Shown here: one piece after another, positions 34,505-43,202 of the stretch
How positions within the stretch are numbered: position 1 is the stretch's first letter
Layout: every line of letters starts with the position of its first letter
Source: Thermodesulfobacteriota bacterium
GTDB lineage: Bacteria; Desulfobacterota_D; UBA1144; Nemesobacterales; UBA2774
Assembly (NCBI GenBank): GCA_040754335.1
Contig: JBFMCV010000008.1
Location: 62,001 to 126,000 of the forward strand
Length of the DNA stretch: 64,000 nt
Direction of reading: 5' to 3'
Notes under the pieces: model-generated
Told to the model about the DNA's origin: nothing
Databases searched by the model: none
Seen by the model: the letters and a program-made list of their open reading frames with translations, nothing else
Translations under genes and position numbers: made by a program

Positions 34505-35671
34505 TCAGACGCTCCGCCCGTCGGCAGGCGGCTCGGGCAGGCCCGTGAGCCCCCATGCGATTATGAGTATGAACCCCGCAATGAGCGGGAGCGCGGGGTT
34601 TATCTGGTAAAGATACCCCGACATCATGCCCCCAATCGAAGCCCCGAAGAAGGAGAGTAGGTTGTATATCCCAGTGGCGGAGCCCCTCTTTTCCTGCCCC
34701 ACTCTCTGGGTGAGGAAAGCGGGGAGTAGGGACTGCATTATAGTGTGCCCGGCGAAATACGCCATGCCCGTCCCGTAGAGCACCCACCTGAGCCCCGAGC
34801 CCGCGGGATAGACGAAGAACGCGAGCGCGATGAGCGCCCATCCGGCCTTGGCAGCGGTCCCGAGGCCGCCCGACCTTTCGGCCCGCCTCACGTACGGGAA
34901 TATGAAGAGCGCGCTCGGGATGAGCGTGATGAGATATACGAGCCACAAGTGGTCGTCGCCAACGCCGAGCGCCGTCCAGGATAGGGGATACACGAAGACG
35001 AACAGGTTCACCAGCAGCGACGTGACGAGCGAGGCCGTGAACAGCGTCCTCATCCCGGGCGCAAGCGCGATCCTCCATACCGCCGTCTTATCCGCCGAGG
35101 GCTCCTCCTTGTTGATCGCGGGGAAGAAGAAGAGCGTGATAAGGAGCGACAGCGCCCCGAGGCCGGCGAGTATGTAGAAGAGGCTCGAGAACCCTATCCG
35201 CGCCGCGAGGTAAGGCCCCGCGACTATGGCCATCAGGAACGCGACGCCTATGGAAACCCCTACGATGGTGAACGACTGCGCCCTCACTCCGGGCCGCGTG
35301 ATATCGCCCAGGGACGCAAGCGCGACCGAGCTCACCGCTCCGCTACCCTGTATGACGCGGGCTATGATGAGCTCCCATATCGTATCCGCCATGCCGCAGT
35401 AGACGCTGCCCGCGGTAAATAGCAGTATCCCCGCTACGAGAACTGGCTTCCTGCCGAGCCTGTCGCTCGCCCACCCGAACGGGAGCTGGAGTATGCTCTG
35501 CGCGAGCGCGTAAATGCCGAAAGCGACGCCCGCGAGGGCGAGGTCCGACCCCGGGTACTTCTCTGTGTAAACGCTGAAGACGGGCAGTATGAGGAAAATG
35601 CCGAGGAGCCTCGTGGCCATGATAAGGGCCACCGTAGATACGGCCTTGTATTCGCTCGTATTCAGGTTCAT
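34505..35671 (-). CDS. MFS transporter
   Basis: 388 aa from the ATG at 35671; a GTG at 35695 could add 8 aa. Twelve membrane helices are expected. The MFS signature between helices 2 and 3 is present (GWASDRLGRKPVLVAG), with ARVIQGSGAVSSVALASLGDITRPGVRAQ in helix 4-5, the pattern of the drug:proton antiporter (DHA1/YajR-like) group. Length is at the short end, with no C-terminal extra domain. It may export a small hydrophobic compound with proton import; substrate unknown. No regulator lies beside it. Confidence 0.9.
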   Translation of the reverse strand: MNLNTSEYKAVSTVALIMATRLLGIFLILPVFSVYTEKYPGSDLALAGVAFGIYALAQSILQLPFGWASDRLGRKPVLVAGILLFTAGSVYCGMADTIWELIIARVIQGSGAVSSVALASLGDITRPGVRAQSFTIVGVSIGVAFLMAIVAGPYLAARIGFSSLFYILAGLGALSLLITLFFFPAINKEEPSADKTAVWRIALAPGMRTLFTASLVTSLLVNLFVFVYPLSWTALGVGDDHLWLVYLITLIPSALFIFPYVRRAERSGGLGTAAKAGWALIALAFFVYPAGSGLRWVLYGTGMAYFAGHTIMQSLLPAFLTQRVGQEKRGSATGIYNLLSFFGASIGGMMSGYLYQINPALPLIAGFILIIAWGLTGLPEPPADGRSV

Positions 35672-35766
35672 TTGTCCTAGTTCAGCGCGTGTCACGGAAG
35701 GGTTTTTTATTTTAACACGGCTTTCCGAAATTGATACACCGGGGCGCGCGTGTTAGTTTTACCTCT

Positions 35767-37353
35767 ATGAAGCGGGGGCCAACGTATAAAAAGACCGGGC
35801 GGACGGGGGAGAAGCGGGCGCTTTCGTCAGTGAATATAGAGACCGACTCCTACGACAGAGAGCTATTCTCGGAGTTGGAATCGGACTCCGAAGGGCTCAG
35901 GGAGCTCATAGAAAGGGGTCAGGCCCTTCTCCCGTCGTGGAGATCGCTCATGCTCGACCTCTTCGCCGCCTTCTACAAGCACAACGTCGTATTCCTCCCC
36001 GGGGAGGACATAAGGAAGAGCTCGCTCCTGCCCCGGAAGATACTCCTCGGCGTGCAGAAAGACCCCGACTACCCGGCGCTCCGCGAGGAGACCGTCCTAG
36101 ACGCGTTCCGGTCGACGCTCGCCGCCATGCAGATGGGCGCGATGGTGCTCGAATGGCTCAGGTCCGAGGACGGACCCGGAGAAAAGGGCCTCGTCAGGGA
36201 ATGGGAGGCCGACAGGGCCGAGAGGGACCTCGAGGAGTTGTCTCAAGAAAGCGAGACGATGGACGAGATAGCGGGTGAAGAAAGAGAGGGAGAGGAAGGC
36301 GGGATGAGCGAGGCGTTCGAGAAGGTGAGGCGCGGGAAGAAGGCTGAGCTCGATAAAGAGAAGAAGGCCTTCGGGAAGCTCGCTGAGGAGCTTGAAAAGG
36401 GGCACGGGAAAATGGATGTCAGGATAAAGGGCCTCGTGAAGTCTTCGATGAAGGAGACATCCGAAAGCGTGGAGACCTCCGAGGAGGAGCTATCTTCGTG
36501 GAGCGCGTCAATGGGCGCGCCCGGTGAAAGATCAGCCGCGGAGAAGCTCGACCTCGCGGCGAAGCTCTATTCGAACGAGAAGCTGAGGCGGCTCTCCCGC
36601 ATAGTGGGCAGCCTCAGGGAGGAGATGCTCCGCGGGAGGAGGAAGTCCTGGGCGCGGAGGGGGAGCGAGGTCTTCGACGTCTCAACGGGGAGCGATATAG
36701 GGAGGCTCGTTGCCTCCGAGCTCGCGGGGCTTGCGAACCCGAGGCTCCGTACCGATTTCAAGAAGAGGCTCCTTGAAGGGAAGCTGCTGCAGTACTCGCT
36801 CAAAGACGAGCAGGGGAGGGGGCCCATGGTGATATGCCTCGACGGCAGCTCGTCCATGGAGGGGAAGAAGGAGCTCTGGTCGAAGGGCGTATGCCTCACG
36901 CTGCTTGACATAGCGAAGAGGGAGAGACGGAAATTCAGCGTCGTCGTTTTCTCTTCGGGCGGCGAGCCCGTGCGGGTATTCGAATCGAGCCCCGGCGAAG
37001 GCAGGGGCGGGTGGGGGATGAAGGAGAAGGACGTGTTCGAGCTCGCGGGCTATTTCCCGGGCGGGGGCACCAATTTCGAGGAGCCGCTCGACAGGGCGCT
37101 CGGTATCTTGCGCGGCTCCAAGTTCAGGCGGGGGGACATCGTGTTCATAACGGACGGCGAGGCGGGGATAGGGGATGCGTGGTTGGAAGGCTTCAAGCGC
37201 GAGCAGCGGAGGCTCGGGTTCAAGGTCTATTCGGTGCTGATCGACCTCACGGGAAGGGAATCGTGGGAGACGCTGTCATTATTCAGCGACAAGGTCACTT
37301 CAGTCTCCAGGCTCACGTCGGACGCGGCTAAGGGGCTGTTTCTTGATTTGTGA
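35767..37353 (+). CDS. VWA domain protein (ViaA/CoxE-like)
   Basis: 528 aa from the ATG at 35767; an in-frame TTG lies at 35731, and neither has a clear ribosome-binding site. The first 340 residues are helical and highly charged (many EEE/KKE runs near 160-250). The von Willebrand A domain is C-terminal with a complete MIDAS: DGSSSM (DxSxS), GGGTNF (Thr), ITDGEA (Asp). ViaA/CoxE-type proteins normally work with a MoxR-type AAA ATPase (RavA for ViaA) to load metals or remodel enzymes. No such ATPase lies in this window, so its partner must be elsewhere. Confidence 0.85.
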   Translation: MKRGPTYKKTGRTGEKRALSSVNIETDSYDRELFSELESDSEGLRELIERGQALLPSWRSLMLDLFAAFYKHNVVFLPGEDIRKSSLLPRKILLGVQKDPDYPALREETVLDAFRSTLAAMQMGAMVLEWLRSEDGPGEKGLVREWEADRAERDLEELSQESETMDEIAGEEREGEEGGMSEAFEKVRRGKKAELDKEKKAFGKLAEELEKGHGKMDVRIKGLVKSSMKETSESVETSEEELSSWSASMGAPGERSAAEKLDLAAKLYSNEKLRRLSRIVGSLREEMLRGRRKSWARRGSEVFDVSTGSDIGRLVASELAGLANPRLRTDFKKRLLEGKLLQYSLKDEQGRGPMVICLDGSSSMEGKKELWSKGVCLTLLDIAKRERRKFSVVVFSSGGEPVRVFESSPGEGRGGWGMKEKDVFELAGYFPGGGTNFEEPLDRALGILRGSKFRRGDIVFITDGEAGIGDAWLEGFKREQRRLGFKVYSVLIDLTGRESWETLSLFSDKVTSVSRLTSDAAKGLFLDL

Positions 37354-37383
37354 AGGCACACAATGTGTGCTCATATACGATTT
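37354..37383. repeat. GGCACACA palindrome directly after a stop codon
   Basis: GCACACAATGTGTGC followed by TCATATACGATTT, beginning 3 nt after the VWA stop. The same family sits right after the stops at 40137 (minus strand) and 47665. It might act as a terminator. Confidence 0.6.
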
Positions 37384-37422
37384 CTTATTACCTCCTCTGC
37401 AGGTATCACCCGCGTACTTACA

Positions 37423-37451
37423 TCCCTGTAGGAGCGGCTTCCAGCCGCGAT
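37423..37451. repeat. REP, left flank of the RAYT gene
   Basis: 29 bp: TCCCTGTAGGAGC followed by the hairpin GCGGCT-TCC-AGCCGC and GAT. It pairs as an inverted flank with 37993-38021. Confidence 0.85.
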
Positions 37452-37499
37452 TTTTTGTTATCTGTTTCATGTCTTATAAAATATGTCGTACAATCTCTG

Positions 37500-37976
37500 A
37501 TGATTAAGAAAATGCCCGAAATTGAGCCACGTCATAAATCTCTGCGTCAAGGACGCTATAACGGAGTGGGGTTCTATTATTTTCTTACGACGGTTACGAA
37601 AGACAGAAAACCTCTATTTGTAGAGCGACCTCCCGCAATGATCGTGCTTAATTCCTTGAAATGGCTAGATCATAACGACAAGATGAAACTGATTACGGCA
37701 GTAGTGATGCCTGATCACATTCACTTTATAGCACAATTGGAAAACACATCGCTTTCTGGATTAATGCATTCTTTGAAAAGTTACACTGCGAACGAAATCA
37801 ATAAAGTGCTCGGACGGAGAGGGCATGTCTGGGAAAAGCAGTATTACGAACGAGGAATAAAGGGAGAGAATGCATTGAATGAATTGATCGCATATTGTCT
37901 TGAAAATCCCGTGCGTAAAGGTTTGGTGAGCAATTTTAAGCAGTACGAATATTGGTATTGTGCATATGAACTTTAG
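37500..37976 (+). CDS. REP-associated tyrosine transposase (Y1/HUH family)
   Basis: 158 aa from the ATG at 37500 (another at 37512). Family pattern complete: N-terminal RQGRYNGVGFYYFLTTVTKDRKPLF; the HUH motif in MPDHIHFIAQL with the two metal-binding histidines; LSGLMHSLKSYTANEINKVLGRRGHVWEKQYYERGI; and the catalytic-tyrosine helix LNELIAYCLENPVRKGLV, ending YEYWYCAYEL. These enzymes cut single-stranded DNA at REP hairpins. Codon use is more AT-rich than its neighbours. Flanked by REPs in inverted orientation. Confidence 0.93.
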   Translation: MIKKMPEIEPRHKSLRQGRYNGVGFYYFLTTVTKDRKPLFVERPPAMIVLNSLKWLDHNDKMKLITAVVMPDHIHFIAQLENTSLSGLMHSLKSYTANEINKVLGRRGHVWEKQYYERGIKGENALNELIAYCLENPVRKGLVSNFKQYEYWYCAYEL

Positions 37977-37992
37977 ATTTTAGTAGAGGAAT

Positions 37993-38021
37993 ATCGCGCC
38001 AGGATGGCGCTCCTGCAGGGA
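37993..38021. repeat. REP, right flank of the RAYT gene
   Basis: 29 bp, inverted relative to 37423-37451. Its hairpin is GCGCCA-GGA-TGGCGC as written. Compared with the left REP two stem pairs are swapped and both remain paired, so the hairpin is conserved by compensatory change. Confidence 0.85.
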
Positions 38022-38150
38022 TAACATTTCCAACCGCGGCTAAAAAACTCTCCGCGACCTCCGAGCGGCAGCACCCTACGCCGGGAGCGCTGCCGCTTAG
38101 GTGGCCGTCTCGTTAAATACTCTGTATATTGCGCTTGAATACCGCCGGGT

Positions 38151-38414
38151 TTATGCCCCCTGGCCGCCCATCATGGCCGCCATTCCGCCGAAGAAGACGG
38201 CGATTATTATCGCGAGCACGATGATTATGGCCGCGATCACGAGGGACGCGAGGCAGTAGTTCCTCCTGTTTATGTTCCCGGTCGAGCTGACGATCCAGTA
38301 TATGAGCATTATTATGCCCACGACCGGTATGGCGAGCAGTATCATCGTTATGATCCAGTCCCCTACCGACATGGGCGAGGTGTCGTAACCCTTCGCTGCA
38401 GGCGTTCCGTTCAT
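38151..38414 (-). CDS. Small two-helix membrane protein
   Basis: 87 aa; ACGGAGGATAATGGC precedes the ATG. Two hydrophobic helices (WIITMILLAIPVVGIIMLIYWIV, about 19-41, and LASLVIAAIIIVLAIIIAVFF, about 55-75) are joined by a polar hairpin SSTGNINRRNYC. A Gly/Met-rich C-terminus (GGMAAMMGGQGA) follows. The pattern resembles small inner-membrane proteins with a conserved N-R-x-N-Y/W loop. Function unknown. Confidence 0.82.
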   Translation of the reverse strand: MNGTPAAKGYDTSPMSVGDWIITMILLAIPVVGIIMLIYWIVSSTGNINRRNYCLASLVIAAIIIVLAIIIAVFFGGMAAMMGGQGA

Positions 38415-38439
38415 GCCATTATCCTCCGTAAAGATAAGT

Positions 38440-39060
38440 GATAAATAATGACTAATTATAGTACGGCATGGGAAATTATGGTAGGAGGATTTTTTTATTC
38501 TTTTCCTCTTTAATTCCCTCCTTTGTAAAGGAGGGGTAGGGTGGATTTAAGTTTTATCCGTAAATGAATATAATCATCCGCCATCCGACACATCCCCACG
38601 GTATATGCTCCGCGCGTCTGTCGGATCTGTCGGATGCAGTCAGTGCATGATGAAAGATTTAAGGTACACCCCCACCCAAACCCTCCCCCCTCCTTTTATG
38701 AGGGGGAGGGGGGAATAAAAAAGACGAGATTGCCGCGCTGCATTTCATAATTTGTTTTTTGTGACTTCGGTACGGTGATGAATGTACTTATTTGCAGTCG
38801 GCCAAGGGCGTCCGATTCCTCCCTCGGTCGAAATCGTTGCTCGCAAAGACAGGAAAGGGCGGGATTGCCGCGGTCGCGATCCTGAAACAAGTTCAGGACA
38901 GGCGCTCCCTCGCAAAGACAAATTATAGCATCCGCCATGCGACACATGCGACAGACGCGCAGGGTATATACTCCGCGGATGTGTCGCATCTGTCGGATTC
39001 ACCCGCAGCGCGCATTTCATTGACATAACTACCCAATATGAAATATAATCATCAAAACGC
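38440..39060. repeat. Repeat-rich intergenic region upstream of the seventh IPTL-CTERM gene
   Basis: CCCTCCTTTGTAAAGGAGGGG lies at 38514-38545. Large inverted repeats of the CATCCGACA...TGTCGGATG family lie at 38575-38636 and 38930-38999, each with GGTATAT(A/G)CTCCG in the centre. A reversed CCCCCACCC...CCTCCCCC repeat lies at 38669-38715. A GATTTCGACC/GGAATCGGACGCC element (reverse orientation, 38803-38865) is nested in a TTGCGAGCAA repeat. No gene. Confidence 0.65.
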
Positions 39061-39081
39061 GGCATTAATAAAGGAGGATGT

Positions 39082-39750
39082 ATGATGAGAAACGGATTCA
39101 ATATCCTGCTTTTGATTATTACCCTCTGCATGTCAATTGCCCTTTTCAGCCGTGAATCGAACGCCCTTGATTACCTGCCCTCCGGGCCGCAGACGAACGT
39201 TCCCGTGGAGGTGGTAACCGAAGGCGGATGGACCGAGTGTTTCCGGAATCTCTATGCCGACAATTGGGACATTAACGAATTACTGGCGAACTGCCCCGGT
39301 ACTCGATTGATGCTGGCGTGCCGGCCTACCGGAAGCTCCACCCTTACGCTGCTTGCCCAGGGCGCCCGGGAGGACGTAACTTTCGATACCGGCATTAATG
39401 AAACCGTGCTGCACATAGCGAACGGCGTCGGCTGGTATTTTAACAATAATTACTCATGGGGATTCGTCAGAGCGGGGGACAGCGTGATTAAAGACTCATG
39501 CGATGTTGATGAGTCCGGTGCGAACGACGAGAGGCTGTGCTGGCATTCGAATGAGGGGGGCTACAGATGCGGAGCTACACTTGAGCTGAATAGTTCTACG
39601 GACTTCGAACGCATTGTTTATACGTCCGACGCCGTCGCGAAGTTATCGCCCATCCCCACGCTTACCGAATGGGGATTGATCGCCATGGCGGGAGTATTAG
39701 GGATTGCCGGGTTATTAATCGTAATTCGCAAAAGGAAAGTGACTGCGTAA
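39082..39750 (+). CDS. IPTL-CTERM surface protein
   Basis: 222 aa; AAAGGAGGATGT precedes ATGATG. The signal peptide covers about residues 1-29 (ending SRESNA). The mature part differs from the other six IPTL proteins: DYLPSGPQTNVPVEVVTEGGWTECFRNLYADNW, ANCPGTRLMLACRPTGSSTLTLLAQGAREDVTFDTG, VGWYFNNNYSWGFVRAGD, DERLCWHSNEGGYRCGATLELN. It carries about seven cysteines, likely in disulfides. The same pattern occurs in secreted proteins of unknown function. Sorting tail IPTLTEWGLIAMAGVLGIAGLLIVIRKRKVTA. Followed by a strong terminator. Confidence 0.9.
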   Translation: MMRNGFNILLLIITLCMSIALFSRESNALDYLPSGPQTNVPVEVVTEGGWTECFRNLYADNWDINELLANCPGTRLMLACRPTGSSTLTLLAQGAREDVTFDTGINETVLHIANGVGWYFNNNYSWGFVRAGDSVIKDSCDVDESGANDERLCWHSNEGGYRCGATLELNSSTDFERIVYTSDAVAKLSPIPTLTEWGLIAMAGVLGIAGLLIVIRKRKVTA

Positions 39751-39777
39751 ATTCCGAAGGAATCACGGATCAATATC

Positions 39778-39803
39778 AAAAGGGAGCTTCGGCTCCCTTT
39801 TTT
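39778..39803 (+). terminator. Rho-independent terminator with UUCG loop
   Basis: AAAAGGGAGC-TTCG-GCTCCCTTTTTT: a 10-bp stem closed by a UUCG tetraloop and a U-tract, 28 bp after the IPTL-CTERM stop. Confidence 0.93.
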
Positions 39804-39825
39804 GTTTACCGGGGAGCTTATCATA

Positions 39826-40136
39826 CGCCATCCGGCACATCCGCAGGGTATATGCTCCGCGCGTCTGTTCTTATTCTGTCTTCGCGAGGCCGCCTGTCCT
39901 GAACTCGTTTCAGGATCTAGGTCGTGGCGATCTCGCTTTTTTGTTGTCATGCTGAACTTGTTTCAGCATCTCGCTTTATTTAAGAGATTGCCGCAGTCGC
40001 GATCCTGAAACGAGTTCAGGACAGGCGCTCCCTCGCAATGACAGACGGGGAGATAGCCTCGGTCTCGGCGTGTGAAGCGGAGGAGGTTCATTAGAATCGT
40101 ATATGTGCGCAGATTCTGCGCCACACATTGTGTGCC
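39826..40136. repeat. Intergenic repeats downstream of the hybrid kinase
   Basis: A truncated CATCCGGCACATCCGCAGGGTATATGCTCCG copy (39828-39868). Several CTGAACTCGTTTCAGG and TGAAACGAGTTCAGG palindromes (39898-40022). At 40107-40136, directly after the kinase stop on the minus strand, two palindromes in a row: GGCACACAATGTGTG and GCGCAGAATCTGCGC, then the usual ACATATACGATT tail. Confidence 0.6.
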
Positions 40137-43100
40137 TCAATTCATCACATCATTTAGCGTCTGAAGAAGCGTCTCTGCGTTAAACGGTTTAGGCAGGAAT
40201 GCGTCGACCTCGGCGTCTTTCAGGTCTACGAGCTCGTGCTCGCGCTGGTATCCGCTCGTGGCGATCACCTTGAGTGAAGGCCTCTCCCGTTTCAGTATCC
40301 GGATAGTGGCCTTCCCCCCCATGACGGGCATCATCATGTCGACTATAGCGGCGTATATCTCGTCCTTGTGCGTGTCGAATACCCTGGTCGCCTCCTCGCC
40401 GTTGTGCGCGACCAGCACCTTGTAGTCGTATTCTTCCAATATCGTCCTAGCCATGTCCGTAATCATGCTCTCGTCGTCGACGACGAGTATCACCTCCCCG
40501 TTCCCGGAAGGCGTGTTCGGATAGAGCTCATCGACCGTGAGCGCGGCGTCTTCAGAGTGAATTACCGGCAGATAGATCGTGAACGTCGTCCCTTTCCCGA
40601 CCTGGCTCTCGACGTTTATGTACCCGTCGTGGTCCTTGACTATGCCGTACACGGTCGAGAGGCCGAGGCCCGTCCCCTTGTCCTGCTCTTTCGTCGTGAA
40701 GAACGGGTCGAAGATCCTGTCCATGTACTCGCTGGGGATGCCCACGCCGTTGTCGGATATTTCGATGACGATGTACTGCCTGTAATCGGTTTTCAGGAAT
40801 ACGGGGGTCCGCTCTTCCCCGGCCGTTATGCTCTTGACGGCGATCCCGAGGTCGCCTCCCTCGGGCATCGCGTCCCTGGCGTTTACCAAGAGGTTCATCA
40901 GCACCTGGTTTAGCTGCGTGTAATCCCCGTAGACGGACGGCACGCTGTCCTCGATCTCCGTGTGCAGGGTGATGAACTTGGGGAACGTCTCGTCGACTAT
41001 CTTCTGCACGTCCTTGACGAGGTATTTCAAATCGAAGGGCTGCTTCTTCGATTCGAGCCCCCTCGCGAACGACAGTATCTGCCTGATGAGGTCTGCGCCC
41101 CTCTGGGCGCTCCGGTCGAGTATCTCGAGCCAGCTCCGGCTCTTCTCGTCCGTAATCCTCGTATTGAGGAGCTGTATGGACATGAGAATCGGCTGGAGTA
41201 TGTTGTTGAGGTCGTGCGCTATGCCGCCCGCGAGCTTGCCCACGCTCTCGAGCCTCTGCGACCTGAGGAGCTGCGTCTCGAGCGCCTTGCTCTCGGTAAC
41301 GTCCCTCGCGAGCATGGACACGGTCCCCGGCTCAGTGCCCGAGGCGAAGATCGGGTTCACGCGCGCCCTGAACGACCTCTCCCCGCCGTTGATGAACAGT
41401 TTATATTCGACGACCTCCGATTTGCGGTTTCCCAGCACGCGGCGGATCGCTTCGAGGAACATGCTGGTAAAGTCCTCGTCGAAAAAGTCGGAGATTCGCC
41501 TGCCCAGGAGCTCGCTCTTGGGTCTTATGAGCAGCTCCTCGTTCTCGGTCCAGATGCCCAGGTACGTGCCGTTCTCGTCCATTTCGAACACTATCTCGTC
41601 GACCGAGCCGACGAGAGCCTTGAGCCTCCTCTCGTTCGATTCGATCTCGGTGACGTATTTCGCGTTCAGGAGAGCTACGGCTATCTGCTCGGCCACTGAT
41701 TCGAGGAGCGAGAGCTCGTCGCGGTCAAACGCGTTCACGCTCTTAGATCCCAGCGTGACGCATCCGATCGTGTTCCCGACCGTCTTTATCGGCATCGAGA
41801 TATAGCTCTTGAGCCCCCACTGCCTCCCCGCCGGGCCTATCGCGTCGTCCTCAGACGTATCCGGCACGAACCGGGTCCTGCCCTCGATTATCGTCCTCCA
41901 CGTGAGCCCCCTCGGGTAGGGTATTTTTTCGATCTTCCTGATGAAGTTCTCGCCGTAGCCGTATTCGGCTTTCATCACCGCCTCGTTCCCCTCGACGAAG
42001 AAGACCGCGATGAAGTCCGCGTTCTTGATATTCTGCCTGAGGCTGTCGATCGTGAGCCGCAGCACCTCGTCGAAATCGACCGAGCTGTGGACCATGCCGG
42101 CGACCGTATAGATTATCCTTTCGTAGCTCTCCTTCTTTGAAAGCGTGTTTATCTTTTCCTCGAGCGCCTTCTCCGAGGCGATGAGGGATTCCGTGAACCT
42201 CGCGTTGTTTATCGCGATCTCTATCTGTCTCGATACTATGTCGAGGAGTCTCAACTCGTCCGCCCTGAAGGAGTTCTTCACGTCCGTGAATATGTTTATG
42301 ACGCCCACCACCTTCCCGTCGTTCTTGAGCGGTATGGAGACGTAGCTCCTTATGCCGAGCTCGAGTCCCGCCCGGCCGAGGTGCTCGCCCGCTTCCGTGT
42401 CGGGAACGTACTCCGTCTTCCCCTGTATTATCGTCCTCCACGTGGTCCCCGCCGGATACTGTATCCTCGCGACCCTCCCGGCGAACCACTCGGGAAGGCC
42501 CCTCTGCGCGTGGAGCACTGCCTCCGTGCCCTCGACGAGAAAAATTGCCACGTACTTCGCGACGTCCATGTTCTGGTAAATCGCCTGCACCGAGTTCTCG
42601 AGCACCGTTTTAAGGTTTACCGAGTTGTGCACAGTCCGCGTGACTATACCGATGACGGTCTCGTACCTGTTTATCTTCGAGAGCTGGCTGAGCGTCTCCT
42701 TTAGCCTCTCTTCTGTCCTGGTCCGCTTCGTTATGTCGAGTATAAGGGCGACTAGGACGGGGGCCTTGTTGAAAGTGGAGTTCTGCAGGTGGACTTCCAC
42801 CGGGTAAAGAGTCCCGTCTTTCCTCGCGTGGTAAGCCGTGTATTCGATCTTGTCCGTTTGTTCCCCGATCAGCGGCTCGGCCATTCTGGGGAGCTCCCCG
42901 TCGCCGAAATGCTTTTTCAGGTCGTGCACCGTAAGGCCCGCGAGCTCGCCCGCCGTATATCCGAGGTTCTCCCTCGCCTTCCTGTTCGCGTATATGAACC
43001 CGAGTGTCTTCCTGTCCAGCATGAATATCTCGAAAACGGAATCGTCGAGAATTGCGCCCAGGTGCTTCAGGCTCTCGAAATGTCTCTCCTTTTCCTCGAT

Positions 43101-43202
43101 CGCGGAATGGAGCTCGAAGTTGTGCCTGTAGAGGAGCTCTATCTGATCGACGAGCTCTTTCTTGGTCTTTTTCATTAACTCGGCGTAGTTCTGGTTCTTC
43201 AT
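40137..43202 (-). CDS. Cytoplasmic hybrid sensor histidine kinase (PAS-GAF-GAF-PAS-HK-REC)
   Basis: 1021 aa from the ATG at 43202; a TTG at 43277 could extend it. There are no membrane helices. Domain order: coiled coil, PAS/PAC (about 50-165, FEIFMLDRKTLGFIYANRKARENLGY), GAF (about 200-350), GAF (about 365-530), PAS (about 545-665), HisKA with H-box GGIAHDLNNILQPILMS, HATPase (NQVLMNLLVNARDAMPEGG; DNGVGIPSEYMDRIFDPFFTTKEQDKGTGLGLSTVYGIVKDH), and a C-terminal receiver with phospho-acceptor in YAAIVDMMMPVMGG. The two GAF domains are internal repeats. The 63217 gene is a paralogue in its kinase-receiver half. No output regulator is adjacent. Confidence 0.92.
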   Translation of the reverse strand: MKNQNYAELMKKTKKELVDQIELLYRHNFELHSAIEEKERHFESLKHLGAILDDSVFEIFMLDRKTLGFIYANRKARENLGYTAGELAGLTVHDLKKHFGDGELPRMAEPLIGEQTDKIEYTAYHARKDGTLYPVEVHLQNSTFNKAPVLVALILDITKRTRTEERLKETLSQLSKINRYETVIGIVTRTVHNSVNLKTVLENSVQAIYQNMDVAKYVAIFLVEGTEAVLHAQRGLPEWFAGRVARIQYPAGTTWRTIIQGKTEYVPDTEAGEHLGRAGLELGIRSYVSIPLKNDGKVVGVINIFTDVKNSFRADELRLLDIVSRQIEIAINNARFTESLIASEKALEEKINTLSKKESYERIIYTVAGMVHSSVDFDEVLRLTIDSLRQNIKNADFIAVFFVEGNEAVMKAEYGYGENFIRKIEKIPYPRGLTWRTIIEGRTRFVPDTSEDDAIGPAGRQWGLKSYISMPIKTVGNTIGCVTLGSKSVNAFDRDELSLLESVAEQIAVALLNAKYVTEIESNERRLKALVGSVDEIVFEMDENGTYLGIWTENEELLIRPKSELLGRRISDFFDEDFTSMFLEAIRRVLGNRKSEVVEYKLFINGGERSFRARVNPIFASGTEPGTVSMLARDVTESKALETQLLRSQRLESVGKLAGGIAHDLNNILQPILMSIQLLNTRITDEKSRSWLEILDRSAQRGADLIRQILSFARGLESKKQPFDLKYLVKDVQKIVDETFPKFITLHTEIEDSVPSVYGDYTQLNQVLMNLLVNARDAMPEGGDLGIAVKSITAGEERTPVFLKTDYRQYIVIEISDNGVGIPSEYMDRIFDPFFTTKEQDKGTGLGLSTVYGIVKDHDGYINVESQVGKGTTFTIYLPVIHSEDAALTVDELYPNTPSGNGEVILVVDDESMITDMARTILEEYDYKVLVAHNGEEATRVFDTHKDEIYAAIVDMMMPVMGGKATIRILKRERPSLKVIATSGYQREHELVDLKDAEVDAFLPKPFNAETLLQTLNDVMN

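Larger units (their letters stand above)
37423..38021 (+). mobile_element. RAYT gene framed by inverted REPs
   Basis: The whole unit (about 600 bp) comprises REP, tyrosine transposase gene and inverted REP. In RAYT biology the single-copy transposase is thought to mobilise or maintain the dispersed REPs. More than a dozen REPs of this type occur in the window, several as inverted pairs, so this gene is their probable partner. Confidence 0.8.
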
